A stretch of DNA of 64,000 nt from Buddleja alternifolia (lineage: Eukaryota > Streptophyta > Magnoliopsida > Lamiales > Scrophulariaceae): NCBI GenBank assembly GCA_019426215.1, contig CM033397.1, forward strand, positions 29,948,480-30,012,479. The letters are read 5' to 3'. A model generated the notes under the pieces. It worked only from the letters and a program-made list of their open reading frames with translations, did not search any database and was not told where the DNA came from. Below are positions 1-11,626 of the stretch, in pieces (position 1 is the first letter of the stretch; every line of letters begins with the position of its first letter). Position numbers and translations under genes: made by a program.

Positions 1-1925
1 AAACAAGAATAAACAAAGAAACACAGATAGAAGGAGAATAGATTCTAGGCAGGAAGGTAAATTATGGCAGAAACGTAGAATTGTTTGTGGTTTGTGGTAG
101 CGGCGGCGGGACGTGGTATGCAAGAAAGGACTATAACCGATGGAGAAGAAAGACTAGGGTCCAGTGATTGTTGCCGACAGAAACTCAAACGAGCAAAACC
201 ACTATGGATAGTAGCAGATCTGAAACGCTCGCACTTGTGTATCTCTTCCTCGCTTTAGTTATCAATTTTTTCCACTCGAACCTTAACGCTAGAAAGTTCA
301 TGCAAAACGGGAAGAAAAACTCTCACGAGGAGAGAGGGGTCCATTCGCATTTTGGTCTATTTGATGAAATTAAAAAAGAAGTTGGAGTGCCAATAACAAA
401 AATTGGAATACCTTTAACAACTCCTTAAAAGATTTCTTTATATAAAAAGTTTACCCATATTACGCACACTTATGGTGCATAAAAATTGCATATTATCAAA
501 TGAAATGAGATATAATTTTGAAACAGAAATTGAAACAAAATTTTATACAAACATAATATCATACTGATTTGTGAATTATTTACAGTGTGAAGTTGTAAGA
601 CCGCCTCCCTCGATATATTTTTTACTGTGTTAACCAAATTAACATCATTTAAAAAAACATCTAGGTATCTTTCTCATTTTGAATGTTTATGGATGTTTCT
701 TTCTCCACTTTTTATTGGACTCCATTTGGTCTTAAGTTGCATGTAACCCATTGTGACAATCAATTAGTCAACTTGATTATTCATTTTGAAATAAAAGTGA
801 ATTCGAATCCGAAAGCGTCCTCTCCTACCATTGCGATTGCGGATGTGAGAGGACTGTACAAGAATTTATCGGCTATTAGTTGAGATACAACTTTATTTTA
901 TAATACATTTGGCAGCGCAAAACACTCTCCCAGACGGTGCGGTGAGGTAGATGCGTCCACACAAGTGTCGTGAGTCGAGTAGTTAGTCTCGGCATAATCA
1001 CAATATTTCTAAATCAAAGGGTTCTGTTGCAAATAAACACACATCGCAGAGCTGCACAATCACAATATTGACAATAAATCCACCCAAGTGACTAAATGTC
1101 ATTGCTCGTACGGATGGTTTTGAGTTAAAAGGTGATCCTGATATAAATTAATATCGAGAATCATCAACAAGAGACTCAAGTGGACCATGATTTTGTTTAT
1201 ATGCGAATGGTTAAGATCAATCGCTTTAATTCAATAAAACATAATAGATGTAAACAAAGATACAACTTTAGTTTCTTAAATACTTGGTACAAAAGTTTCG
1301 AAATAGTCAACAACCAGCTTCAAGTGGTTGTAGACTCGTAATCCATAAATGTTTATTTAATAGCATGCTACGATTAGCTTGAAGTGTTGGTACCAATAAA
1401 CTCTATATGAATCGATCGGTTAAATGATCACATACGAAAAATTTAACTCTATAAATTGGTTACATTAAATTATTATCAATGAAAAAAAAAACAAGGAAAT
1501 GAGTAGCGTCGGTTTTGGGAGTGGGGAGTCTTGGGCATGAAGAAATATACAGAGGGGAGAATAATGTCCAAAAGATATTGGGATTTGGAAGAGGAAGAGA
1601 AGCGACAATATGATTGTGTCGGCCAACAATTATTGGGTGGTGTGCTGCTTCCTGCCGCCGGATTTACCGCCTATAACTACTCACTTCTTCCCAACACCTC
1701 ATTATATTTCTCTACCCTTAAATCTATATATTAATTTATTATTATATACAATACCTTTGTAGTGCTTCACAACATTATACGATGACTTACAAAAGAAAAA
1801 AGACAACATTATACGAAAATATGGAATTCTTTATTGAGAGTTGAGACACGAAGCTCAATTATTGGGTGGTGTGCTCTAATTGATCACTCTTCTTGATTTA
1901 CATATATAATTACTTAAATTCGAAC
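1..1925. other. Intergenic, no gene recognised
   Basis: AT-rich sequence. The longest open frames are under 90 codons, several lack an ATG start, and none has a recognisable motif or codon pattern. I see no RNA gene, no clear terminal repeats and no splice-bounded exon series. It is most likely intergenic or very old transposon-derived DNA. Confidence 0.6.
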
Positions 1926-2140
1926 TTATTTTGTGAACTATTTTTTTTTTATTCAAAAGAAATAGATACTCTGCATATTTAGCCTGACAAATTCAGCTGA
2001 TAATTTTTAACTGAACCATAAAAACTCCATCTAACTCTATAAAGGAGGGAAGAGCCACAACTTGTGACAGTCTGAATTCAAATCCAAGACCTCTCACATA
2101 AAATGGAAAATTAATATCACTAGACCAACAGGTCTTGGGT
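1926..2140 (-). mobile_element. tRNA-derived SINE, copy 1
   Basis: On the minus strand the head (near 2135) carries a TTGGTCTAGTG-like A box. About 35 nt later comes a degenerate B box (GGATTTGAATTC, from GGTTCGAATCC). The body ends in an A-rich tail, seen as a T run at 1941-1950 on the plus strand. The flank TTATTTTGTGAACTA (1926-1940) is nearly repeated at 2141-2155 as TTATTTTGCGAACTA and fits a 15-bp target duplication. SINEs are non-coding and move with LINE machinery. The family name is not assigned. Confidence 0.65.
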
Positions 2141-2369
2141 TTATTTTGCGAACTATTTTTTTTTGTTCAAGATGAAGGGAGATATCCTAAATATCTAACC
2201 TGACAAAATTAGGTTGATAGTCATAATCTTGACCCATAAAAAGCTCTATTTAGGTCCATAAAGGAGGGGAGAGCCACAACTTATGACAACCTCGATTCGA
2301 ACCCAGGACCTCTCACATAAAGTGGGAGGTGGATAGCATCAGACCAATATGTCTGGATTATTAGCACTA
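2141..2369 (-). mobile_element. tRNA-derived SINE, copy 2 (tandem)
   Basis: Second copy of the same SINE, directly abutting copy 1 and in the same minus orientation. Its B box is better kept (GGGTTCGAATC, reverse of about 2291-2301). The A-rich tail lies at 2156-2164. The left flank is the 15-mer at 2141-2155 and the right flank TTATTAGCACTA (2358-2369) is a degraded version of it. The two copies therefore appear to have used the same target site. Copies 1 and 2 share the segment ending GGAG(G/A)GAAGAGCC or its close variant. Confidence 0.65.
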
Positions 2370-2710
2370 AAAAAATAATTATCAGTTACAATATCAAATG
2401 AAATGTTAAAGTTGTCATTAATTATACATATTAAATAACGAGAATTTTTGTTTTGTCACCCAAATAGTTCTCACAAATTTAATGGTGACAAGTAAAATCT
2501 ACAAGTTGCCACTCATGAGAATTAGTGACAATAAAGGTGTTGTCAATAATGACAATTAGTGACATATCTTTTGTAAAAACTTATTACAAATATAATTGTA
2601 ACTCTATTTATGTTGTCACTAAATTGTCGCTAAACATGCGTCACTAATTGTCAACATTGACAATTTGAAAAGAACTATTGTCACAAAAAAAATTTACTGT
2701 GAAAAAATAA
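2364..2710. repeat. Possible CACTA-type subterminal repeat region
   Basis: The motif TTGTCACTAA/TTAGTGACAA and close variants occur many times in both orientations between about 2450 and 2700. Dense short inverted motifs of the GTGACAA type are typical of the ends of plant CACTA elements. Near 2364 there is a CACTAAAAAAAT and near 2700 a degraded partner (CACAGTAAA on the minus strand). No transposase and no clean target duplication are visible, so this is a tentative call. Confidence 0.3.
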
Positions 2711-3862
2711 AAATTATTATCACTCATTATGTATATCTATTTCATGATAATGTAGATATTAAATTTCAAAATTGTTACTAATATTATATTTTGTTGCATA
2801 GAATGTCCTGTTACAACTCAGATGTGGTACTGTTTTTCGTAAATATAACAAAGTATTGTATTTTAAACTGCGGAACTTTTTTCGTCACTGCTTGGGTACA
2901 TGAAATGCAATTCTTTTAGTGTCACGTCCAATAATTTACAAAATTCGAGTATATAGAATGGGTAGCATGTTGCTCCAGATTTGGGTGATTAATTATTATC
3001 TTATCAAATAGTTCAACTTAGTGGATAACAAAAGATCCCCGGCCAGACGTGATAGAATTAATCCAGGTTGAATTTAATTTACTTGTATAATGGCCTAATT
3101 ACAAAATAAATTCTCCCGGCCTCAGGAGGGAGAAACATTCAATTTAATAGTAAAAATTAACTTAATCAGTTAATAGTGACCTAAAAGAATACAATTTTTT
3201 ATTAATAAATTAAGAAACAAGCGAAATGATTTTTTGTAATAAACGCAAACATGAAAGCCCATTCTATGTTTTGATCAAACTTATTCAGAGATTGAATTCA
3301 CCGTCACATTCTTACAAAGACAAATTATACTCCTTTTACCATATAAATGTGTGCGCCTTTACAAACAATGAGTTCTAACGCATGACCTCCTTCAAAATCT
3401 CAAATCAAGTCGTATACCGTCTAATCTTTTCGAATCATTCTAACATATGCAGCGATAGAACCTATTAGATTCGATTCAACATTTTTCCTATTATCATTAT
3501 GGAAGTCTATTAGTATATCAGGTTTTAAGATTTAAATCTCTAACCCACTATTCAATTCATGAATCAATCCCCACAACTAATTGAGATGTCTGCATTCCCC
3601 ACTTGCAAATGTATTTTAAAATTTATTCCCTACCCACCTAAAAAGACAGAAATGCCCCTCAATAATTGGATTTTCTTCTTCTCGAGACTTCCCTTCCCTT
3701 CCCACCCGTCTGCTCCGACTTCAATTTCCTCATTTCCCCACCCAACTGTGTCTTCATTTCCCCAATTCCCCATCACTAATTCTGATCAGTCCCCACCACT
3801 AGTTCACTAGTTCATCTCCATCTCCCCAAAACCCTTTCGAATACCGAGCCCTAAACAACTGT
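2711..3862. other. Intergenic, no gene recognised
   Basis: AT-rich stretch. The C/T-rich segment at 3650-3840 gives a short open frame but looks like low-complexity leader DNA just upstream of the MULE fragment. It could be the 5' untranslated part of the original transposase gene. Nothing else is supported. Confidence 0.5.
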
Positions 3863-4300
3863 ATGTTGAGACCCCGCACCGCCGCATCACGTCCGAACCC
3901 ATCCACTGTAGTCGGAGCAGACATCGACGAAGACGACCATGAATTTCATTGCGATTCTAGTCCATCACCAGAAGCGTCGCTGGTGAAAATTAGTTCAAGC
4001 AGGGAGGAATGTCTTTTAGGGACTGTCAAATTCAACGATGAACTGCACATCTTGTCCATCGGAGAGAGTATGACCTTGGATGGATTATACGATAATCTGA
4101 CAAGAAGATGGGTAGCGATTAATTGCAAATCGGTGGTTGTGAAGTACATCTCTCCCCAGTACAAGCTTTACGTAGCTATGAATGACGAGGAGGACTTCAA
4201 CAATATGCGTCGACTACACAAAGTCCTAACGTGGATATGGTGGATATGTTCGTGTTTTCGTAAAAGATCACCAGACCAAGGAGGCGCTTCCATAAGGTAG
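3863..4300 (+). pseudogene. MULE transposase N-terminal fragment (PB1-like region)
   Basis: The 145-codon frame starts at an ATG. Residues about 45-120 resemble the PB1-like N-terminal region found before the zinc-binding and MULE domains of plant Mutator-like transposases. Key stretches are SVVVKYISPQ and AMNDEEDFNNMRRLH. A single-base frameshift near 4240-4262 moves the continuation (VKDHQTKEAL) into another frame, and no catalytic MULE domain follows. It is therefore a decayed, truncated transposase start. The family call rests on motif memory. A host gene with a PB1-like fold is the alternative. Confidence 0.5.
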
Positions 4301-4690
4301 TTTACATACACATTTTGATGCCTTAACATATTGTTTTTGTCCCCTATAACACACATCATGCTCAAGTTGAACATACTTCATATTGACATTAACAATACTT
4401 AGTGTACAAAATAAAATTACTTCATGTTCTCTTTACAAATACTACAGTTTACATATACATCAGGATCTCTGTAAACATACTTCATTTTCTTATTAATAGT
4501 ACTTCCTGTTCCTTTAAAATTACTAACTTCAGTTGTGCTTAAACATACTACGTGGTCGTTGTAACAATACAACATTTCTGCTTTAAACATACTTCATTAT
4601 CACTGTAAAGATATTGCGTTTGTGCACATGATTGTTGTAACAGTACTTTCTAAATGCAGTTGTTCTCATGTGTTGATGGTAGTTAAAAGG
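4301..4690. repeat. Degenerate short repeats (AAACATACTTCAT)
   Basis: The motif AAACATACTTCAT or a one- to two-base variant recurs at irregular 30-60 bp spacing about four times. It is separated by similar T-rich filler with AACAATAC-type motifs. No coding potential is seen. It may be an intron or tail of the MULE relic that was expanded by slippage. Confidence 0.4.
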
Positions 4691-4695
4691 TGACC

Positions 4696-5077
4696 TAAAT
4701 GTAGTTGTTCTTCATGTAGGGACCTAGTGCGGTATAGAACTATTATGCTGGCTTTTCCAATAGAGATTGTAAGTGCTGCTTTTGAATCCACTCTCCATTT
4801 GGAAAAGCCAATATAGTAATTTTATATCCCATAAGGCCCATACGTGAGGACCCGGGAAAAAACGTGATCTAGCATACGTTTTATTTCCCTGTTATTGAAG
4901 TACGTCCTTCACACACATTTTAAAATGTATTTTAAATGTAGTTGTTCTTCACGTAGGGGACCTAGTACGGTATAGAACCATTTCACTGGTTTTTTCCGTG
5001 GAATCTGCAAGTGCTTCTTTTGAATGCTGACTCCATGTGGAAGAGCCAGTATAGCGATTTTATATCCCACAAGGCCT
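4696..5077 (+). repeat. Direct duplication, two copies of ~145 bp
   Basis: Copy 1 is 4696-4839 and copy 2 is 4933-5077. Both begin TAAATGTAGTTGTTCTTCA and both end near ATCCCA(T/C)AAGGCC, with about 80-85% identity by eye. They are spaced 237 bp apart. Neither encodes a recognisable product. The unit contains the phrase GGACCTAGT(G/A)CGGTATAGAA, which may help place its family in a repeat library. Confidence 0.7.
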
Positions 5078-5223
5078 CGAAGTGTGGACACTTGTAGTTT
5101 GACACCTTTTAACTCATAAGACAGTGACACTAATGCTTTGACATTTTTTATTGTTTAGTGTTTTGTTTACTTGTATTTGACTTTTTTATCTCACTAATAC
5201 CTTGTATTGTTTTTGTTTCCTTC

Positions 5224-5313
5224 AGCACGACGAAGAGGATGAATCATTGGAAAATTGCGTGACAAGTTGGATGACTTGAGTAGATATCATAAAGGGTTGC
5301 TTGCTAAGCCCTA
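5224..5313 (+). pseudogene. Possible terminal exon remnant
   Basis: After a T-rich, AG-ending acceptor-like stretch (TTGTTTCCTTCAG) there is a short acidic then coiled-coil-like frame (HDEEDESLE, then after a one-base loss LRDKLDDLSRYHKGLLAKP and a stop). This looks like the last exon of a gene, perhaps belonging with the upstream MULE fragment. The frameshift and isolation suggest it is dead. Product unknown. Confidence 0.3.
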
Positions 5314-5514
5314 AATCTGTTCGTGTTTTTTGGAGACATTACTGGGGCAATTTGTTTTGAAACTTTTTTCAAATGTTAGTTTTGTCTTTGTTGAATGATA
5401 ATGATTTGTATATTTATTATGAATATGTTGACACGTTTTGTGATATTTATTGATTTGGTTTTGTGGTATTTACTGTTAATTCATGTTTTTTTTGATATAA
5501 ATAGCACGAAAATA

Positions 5515-7645
5515 TAGCACACAATTTTAACGCCATACGCCCATGAAAATGTATAAAAAGTCAATTTACAAGTATACAAATACGTCATTTATAAGTCGCA
5601 ATACGTCCAGTGGAATTGCATATACGTAATTTTACATGTAAACATACGTCATTTAAATATACTTATACGTCAATTGATATGTATGCATACGTCAATTATT
5701 ATGAATACATACGTCAATTGATATGTATGCATACGTCAATTATTATGAATACATACGTCAATTGATATGTATGCATACGTTAATTGATATGTATCCATAC
5801 ATCAATTGATCTGTAGTTATACGTCAATTGATGTGCATACATACCTCAATTGATATGTCCACATACGTCAATGGATATTATACATACGTTAATTGTTGGG
5901 TACAAATACGTCGATTGATATGTATACATACGTCAATTTATATATATCCATACGTCAATTGACATGTATACATATGTCATTTTTACATATGCATACGTCA
6001 ATTGATTCGTAGCCATACGTCAATTATACATATGAATACGTCATTTGATACGTATACATACGTCAATTAATATTAAGCCATACGTCAATTTATACATATG
6101 CATACGTCAATTCATATGTATTTATACGTCAATTTATACAAATTCATACGTCAATTGATGTCACACTTACGTCAATTGATATTATACATACGTCAATTTA
6201 TATATATAAATACGTCAATTTATACATATGTATACGTTAATTGATTTGTAGCCATACGTCAATTATACATACACATACGTCAATTGACAATGTGCATTGA
6301 CAGTGTACATACGTCAATTATACATATCCATACGTCAATGCATATGTAAACATAAGTCAATTGATATGTATACATACGTCAATTGATGATATTATGCATA
6401 CGTCAATTGATGATATTATACATACGTCAATTGATATGTATGCATATGTCAATTGATGTGTATCCATACGTCAATTGGTCTGCAGTCATATGTCAATTGA
6501 TGTGTATAAATACGTCAATTGATATGTCCACATGCGTTAATGGATATTATACATATGTCAATTGTCGGTACAAATATGTCGATTGATATGTATACATACG
6601 TCAATTTATACATATGCATACGTCATTTGATATGTATACATACGTCATTAATATTAAGGCATACGTCAATTTATGCATATGCATACGTCAATTGATATGT
6701 ATTTATACGTCAATTTATACGAACCCATACGTCAATTGATGTCATACTTACGTCAATTTATACATATGCATACGTTAATTGAATTGTAGCCAAACGTCAA
6801 TTATACATTCGCATATGTGAATTAACAATGTGCATACTTCAATTATACATATTCATACGTCAATTTATATGTAGTCATACGTCAATTGATGATATTATAC
6901 ATACATCAAATGATTTCCAAACATATGTCAAAGGAAATTATACATACGTCAATTGTCAGTACAAATACGTCGATTGATATGTATACATATGTCAATTTAT
7001 ACATATGCATACGTCATTTGATATGTATACATATGTCATTAATATTAAGCCATACGTCAATTTATGCATATGCATACGTAAATTGATATGTATTCTTATG
7101 TCAATTATACATATGCATACGTCAATTTATATGTATTCATACGTTAATTTATACAAATCCATACGTCAATTGATGTCATACTTACGTCAATTTATACATA
7201 TGCATACGTTAATTGAATTGTAGCCATACGTCATTATACATTCGCATACGTGAATTGAGAATATGCATACTTCAATTATACATATCCATACGTCAATTTA
7301 TATGTAGCCATACGTCAAATGATTTCCAAACATACGTCAATGTATACATGTGCATACGTCAATTAATATGTATACATACGCCAATTGATTTTACACATAC
7401 GTCAATTGATATATAGCATACGTTAATTGATATGTAGCCATACGTCATTGATGTGTACCTACAGATCATTTCAATAGTCACTTATATGTAATAATACTTC
7501 AATTTATATGTAAAAATACGCTGATTGTAACTATATATACGTCGTTCTAAGGTAAACATATGTTAGTTGAAATAAGTCATGTTTCGCTATATTTTACAAT
7601 GTATTATACAATAAAGTCAATTTACATGTAAACATATGTCAATTA
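5515..7645. repeat. 22-bp minisatellite array with TACGTCA core
   Basis: There are roughly 90 tandem, diverged copies of a 22-bp unit whose consensus is close to ACGTCAATTGATATGTATAC plus AT. Units vary from about 20 to 24 bp by small indels. ACGTCA is the best-kept part, CAATTG next, and the TATGTATAC half varies most. Most units carry TACGTCA, the complement of the TGACGT core bound by plant TGA-type bZIP factors; the binding link is knowledge of the motif, not shown here. The array lies between the MULE relic and an Athila LTR. Open frames across it are by-products of the repeat. Confidence 0.9.
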
Positions 7646-7654
7646 ATGTAAACC

Positions 7655-7725
7655 ATGAATCCTAATCCATAAAACTCTAAACCCTAAACCATAATCATAA
7701 ATTCTAAATCTGAAACCCTAAACGC
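7655..7725. repeat. Degenerate telomere-like repeat (CCCTAAA)
   Basis: A 70-bp tract holds exact CCCTAAA heptamers at two places and several one-mismatch versions (CCATAAA, TTCTAAA). It sits between the 22-bp array and the Athila 3' LTR. Plant telomeres are (TTTAGGG)n, so this is either a tiny interstitial telomeric relic or chance in an AT/C-rich spacer. Confidence 0.5.
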
Positions 7726-7759
7726 ATTGTTTTTTTTAAGGAATGATTGTATATATTTG

Positions 7760-8976
7760 TGTTGGGTGTCGAACCTACAAAAATATTTCCTACTCCTAGA
7801 TTTGCAGATAGCGATAAGTAGGGTCGAATCCACAGGGATTGATTCAGATTATTTCTCAAATTGCTAATATTAAAATAAAAGGGGGGAATTTTTAATAATC
7901 GATTAAACTAAGCTTAAAATAAATAACAAAAATTATTAAAATCAAGAGATGCAATATTAAACAAGTAGAATAAATCAATATGTAGTGAGATTCTAGCCTA
8001 AGGAATTTTATCCGTTTTAATTCTATAATTTGATCATCGATGCAAAGATAATTCAATATTCTTGAATAAATTGGCTATAGTTGTTAACAAGCTCTAACAA
8101 CCTCGTTTCTCCTTATTTTATCGATAATCAAAACAAACTCTTTGATTATTTCCCTTATTAATTGAATAACCCTAAACAAGCTCTTAAGATTTAATTCAAT
8201 AATAGCTTTAAGAATTAGAGAAACACCAATTCTAATTAACAAACTCATAAGCTCGGTACATTTAAATTAGATTACATATTCCCTTAATAAGAATTGAAAA
8301 CTTGTCCATAATCAATGTTATTAATTGCTACCAATATTAGAACTAACCAAACAATTACGGATTTGGGATTCTAACTAGCTAAATATTATTCCAACAATTA
8401 AATAACCGGCCGAATTACTCAATTAATTGAAACAATAATTTCAACAAGCATAAAGAATATGTAAATATTCAAGAATAAAGAAAGAATAAGAATAAATTAG
8501 ATCTCACAAATTTCTGTAGAATTAAAATTTCAAATATCCTCGGCTAGAACTTGAGTTTTTAGCTAGACATCTTCAATGGAACAAAACGCAGAATTTTTCT
8601 TCTTCTCTTCTTGTAAAAACGTGTGGAATGATCAAAGTGTGGAAGAGAGAATAAAATTCCAGCAATAACTAATTATCTAAGCCTAGCCAAAAGACTTCTA
8701 ACTAAAATAAAACTCTAATTCTAATGGAATAAGGAAAATACTAATAAGACTCCTAAATGAAATAGGAAAGCTCCTACAAAATAGGAAGACTCCTACAACT
8801 TCATGTGTCTTCTTCTCTTTCTTTCTTTTCTTCATCTTTTTTTCTTCATTTTCCTTCTTCTTTAAAGTTTCACCTATCAAAAATAAAAACCATAATAAAA
8901 TCTATTATGTAAACTCATATACCAATAAAAGAATAAAGAAAATATATGAAAAATATGCATAAAATGCACACTAACA
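7760..8976 (-). repeat. Athila 3' LTR
   Basis: About 1.2 kb, bounded by TG at 7760 and CA at 8975-8976 on the plus strand. The first 900 bp is repeated at 17526-18437, which defines it as an LTR. It begins with the shared phrase GTGTCGAACCTACAAAA. The start could also be placed two bases earlier. Confidence 0.85.
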
Positions 8977-8995
8977 AATTCCCCCACACTTTAAT
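8977..8995 (-). other. Polypurine tract of the Athila element
   Basis: Read on the minus strand it is an A/G-rich run with five Gs (AAAGTGTGGGGGAATT), immediately before the 3' LTR. This is the usual site of plus-strand DNA priming during reverse transcription and supports the minus orientation. Confidence 0.8.
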
Positions 8996-10137
8996 TCTTG
9001 CACGTCCTCGTGCAAAGACAAAAGACTCAATAATAAAGAAAAATAACAACTAAAACTAACCACTTTCGTAGGTATCACGATTGCATTTAGTGTATGCAAC
9101 AAGCCTTTAAACCCCTAGGTTACCCTAGTGGACGAGTTGTATCTCATGAGGGTTTGCAGACGATATACCCACAAAATCAATCTCTCAGTGTACAACAAAT
9201 AAGTCAAAGAAACTTGTTTTCCAAACATCAACCCCTATCATCAAAATTTTTTAACAAAATTCTTTAAAGATATCCATCATGCCTCAACTATCACTTTCGT
9301 ATCCATACATACTCTCCAAAAATTCACAAAAATCCATAACAACAATACCACGTATACAACATTCAACTTGCATTATCCATTTCTATCGCCTCAAGCATTA
9401 TAACCAATTTAGCACCAATATCTTACTTTTATTTACTTTAAGCAATTACTTGTCTTTTGACGCGAATACAAACATTGGTCATGAATGCACCCGGTTACTC
9501 AACAAGTTTATCATTTATCATTTAATATTTGATACCCTCTTTATAGCCCTATTAGGATACTAACACAGTAGCAGGTTTGGGCCGATAAATCCCAGACCAG
9601 TTGGCCTTAGGTTACCAAGCTTGAAAACTCCTCAGGCTTAATCCCTTCAGTGTAGTTAGCCCCAGGCGCTACAAGAGGTTATATCATACACAGCACAAAC
9701 TACTTCATAGGGTCTTAATACCCATATTTTCAACTCATTAACAATTTAATTTCACTAAAATTTATACCTAAGAAAATATCAACGAACTTTGCGAGTCAAA
9801 TATCACATACACAATTATGCTAGATTACAAACTTCCGTAAATTTCTCAAAGAAGCATGTACTTCGACAAATGTAACGGTATAAGCATGCTTGACTTCTCT
9901 CATGAATTTCATCAAATTTCTCAAATCCGAAGAATTGATACTTCGAAAAAAATTTACACTAACTTAACTCGTTGCACACTAAGAGAATTATACACAAAGT
10001 ACGACAAAGGATTCTATCCCCTCCCCCACACTCATTTCATGCATTGTCCTCAATGTATAAAAAGAAAAAGCACAAGAGGAATAAAAAGAGAGGTAAAGGA
10101 ACGGGACTCCCCTGAACGTAGATGTGTGAACCCGAGA
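8996..10137 (-). other. Athila 3' non-coding region
   Basis: Between the purine tract and the downstream ORF. No coding pattern on the minus strand. A plus-strand frame at 9856-10437 is antisense to the extra ORF and has no motif of its own. A long 3' untranslated segment here is usual for Athila elements. Confidence 0.6.
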
Positions 10138-11626
10138 TCAATCCGGTGGAATGTGGAAGTGAGCAAGGATGCGGTCCAACTTAGACTCAATACGGTTGAG
10201 CCGATCCTCAAAGTGACGGGAGAAAGAATGCATGTTGGAATTCTCGGGAGTAGAAGAGGGAGTGTCTCTCGGTGGGTCCTCCATATCATGGCGTTTGAGC
10301 TTTTTCGGTTGAACGGCGGGTCCCAGAGATGTAAAGGTAGGACGTCCGTGGTTGAGAGTCACGATGCCCATCCTATGCAAGCAATCAATATCCAATGGTT
10401 CAATTTGACAAGCAAGGTGCATATTAGTGTTACTTAAATCAATCAATTTAAGAGAAACAACTAATTGTGTAATGTATGAACATAAGATAAGACGTTTTTT
10501 GTTCGAGGCTAATTGGAATTGAGTGGCTAGCCAAACACCCAGATTAGCTTTGATTTTGTTTTGCATACACCAAATGAAATAGAACTCGGCTTTAGTGAAA
10601 GTGCCGGAACTATCTTTCCTACCCGAGTAATTATAAGCCAAAAAACGTTGAATATATTTCAAAACAGGCTCACGCAAATAAGAACTCTTAGATTGACTCG
10701 GGTGATAGCATGTAGTATCAATTGAAATAGTTTTCCAAATTTGATAAGGGCGAAAATCACGCAAATAATCACAACAAGAGTTTTTATACTCGTCCGTTTG
10801 AACATAATCGTTATCAACGAAGCCCAAAGCCACATTAAACTGATTAATCGAATAAGAAAACTCTTTGCCCATCAATCTAAATTTAACAACATCGGGGCTA
10901 GTGAGAGTTAAATCCTTTGGTTTATTGAACTTAAACGTGGTGTAAAACTCCCTCGTAAGTTCGATAAACGCCGGGAGTTTAACATGAAAATATCCACTCC
11001 ACCCAATTCCATCAACCAATGCAACAAATTCATCACAAATATTCAAAACATTCAGCACATCATAATCAACACATTTACCGGGAATAATTGGATAACGACA
11101 CAATGCATTATACCTTGTTTGTTGAACTTTCGATTTGAAAGTAGTAAAACCACCGAGTTTGGAACTCGGTGGTAATACACTCTTACCCTTATCGAGACGA
11201 GACCGCTGTGGTGGTGAATCACCAGGACTTTGGCTTGAAGAACTAAAACCCGAAGAAATTGTCGGAGAAGAAGACGGAGGAAAGGCGTCATGGTCAGCTG
11301 CCGGTGGCGTTTTCGAGGTGGTGGTCGGTTTCTCGGCGGAGAACGCGAGAACTAGCGACAGTGGTGGCGGAGTCGCGGCGGCTGGGGGTAGCTGTGGTGG
11401 CGACGCGACGGCGTCTAATCTGGGCTGAGCGGTGGTGTCGCGTTTGGGAGAATCGACGGTGGCGATTCTTCTCTTCGGTGCTGACGCGAAGATGGCGCGG
11501 TTGGAGGAGGAGGCGGCGTGTTCGGCTTTGTTCGATTTCGCCACCCGTTTCGACGGTGTAACGTGCAGCGGTATTTGGAGCGGCGGCGGCGGCGCTTGAT
11601 TTGGGCGGAGGTGGCCTTCTACCCAT
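10138..11626 (-). pseudogene. Extra ORF in env position (plant transposon protein type)
   Basis: About 500 codons on the same strand as and downstream of integrase. The N-terminus is Pro/Ala/Ser/Lys-rich. The likely ATG is at 11624-11626 in a neighbouring frame, so a frameshift near 11555 joins it to the long frame. The central part (for example ALCRYPIIPGKCVDYD, then VKFRLMGKEFSYSINQFN, then YNYSGRKDSSGTFTKAEFYF) resembles the domain catalogued in Pfam as a putative plant transposon protein. I see no convincing membrane span or signal peptide, so calling it an envelope is unsupported. The C-terminus has a short heptad segment (HFEDRLNRIESKLDRILAHF). Confidence 0.65.

Noticed and set aside
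6383..7416. Several 65-70-residue open frames across the 22-bp array
   Set aside because: They are three-frame translations of a 22-bp tandem repeat (period 66 bp) with no independent coding signal.
5515..7645. CRISPR-like array
   Set aside because: Repeats are contiguous 22-bp units with no unique spacers, and the window is clearly plant nuclear DNA.
9856..10437. 193-residue plus-strand frame
   Set aside because: Antisense to the Athila extra ORF and its 3' region, with no domain of its own.
10138..11626. Calling the Athila downstream ORF an envelope protein
   Set aside because: No signal peptide or membrane span is visible; only the position suggests it.
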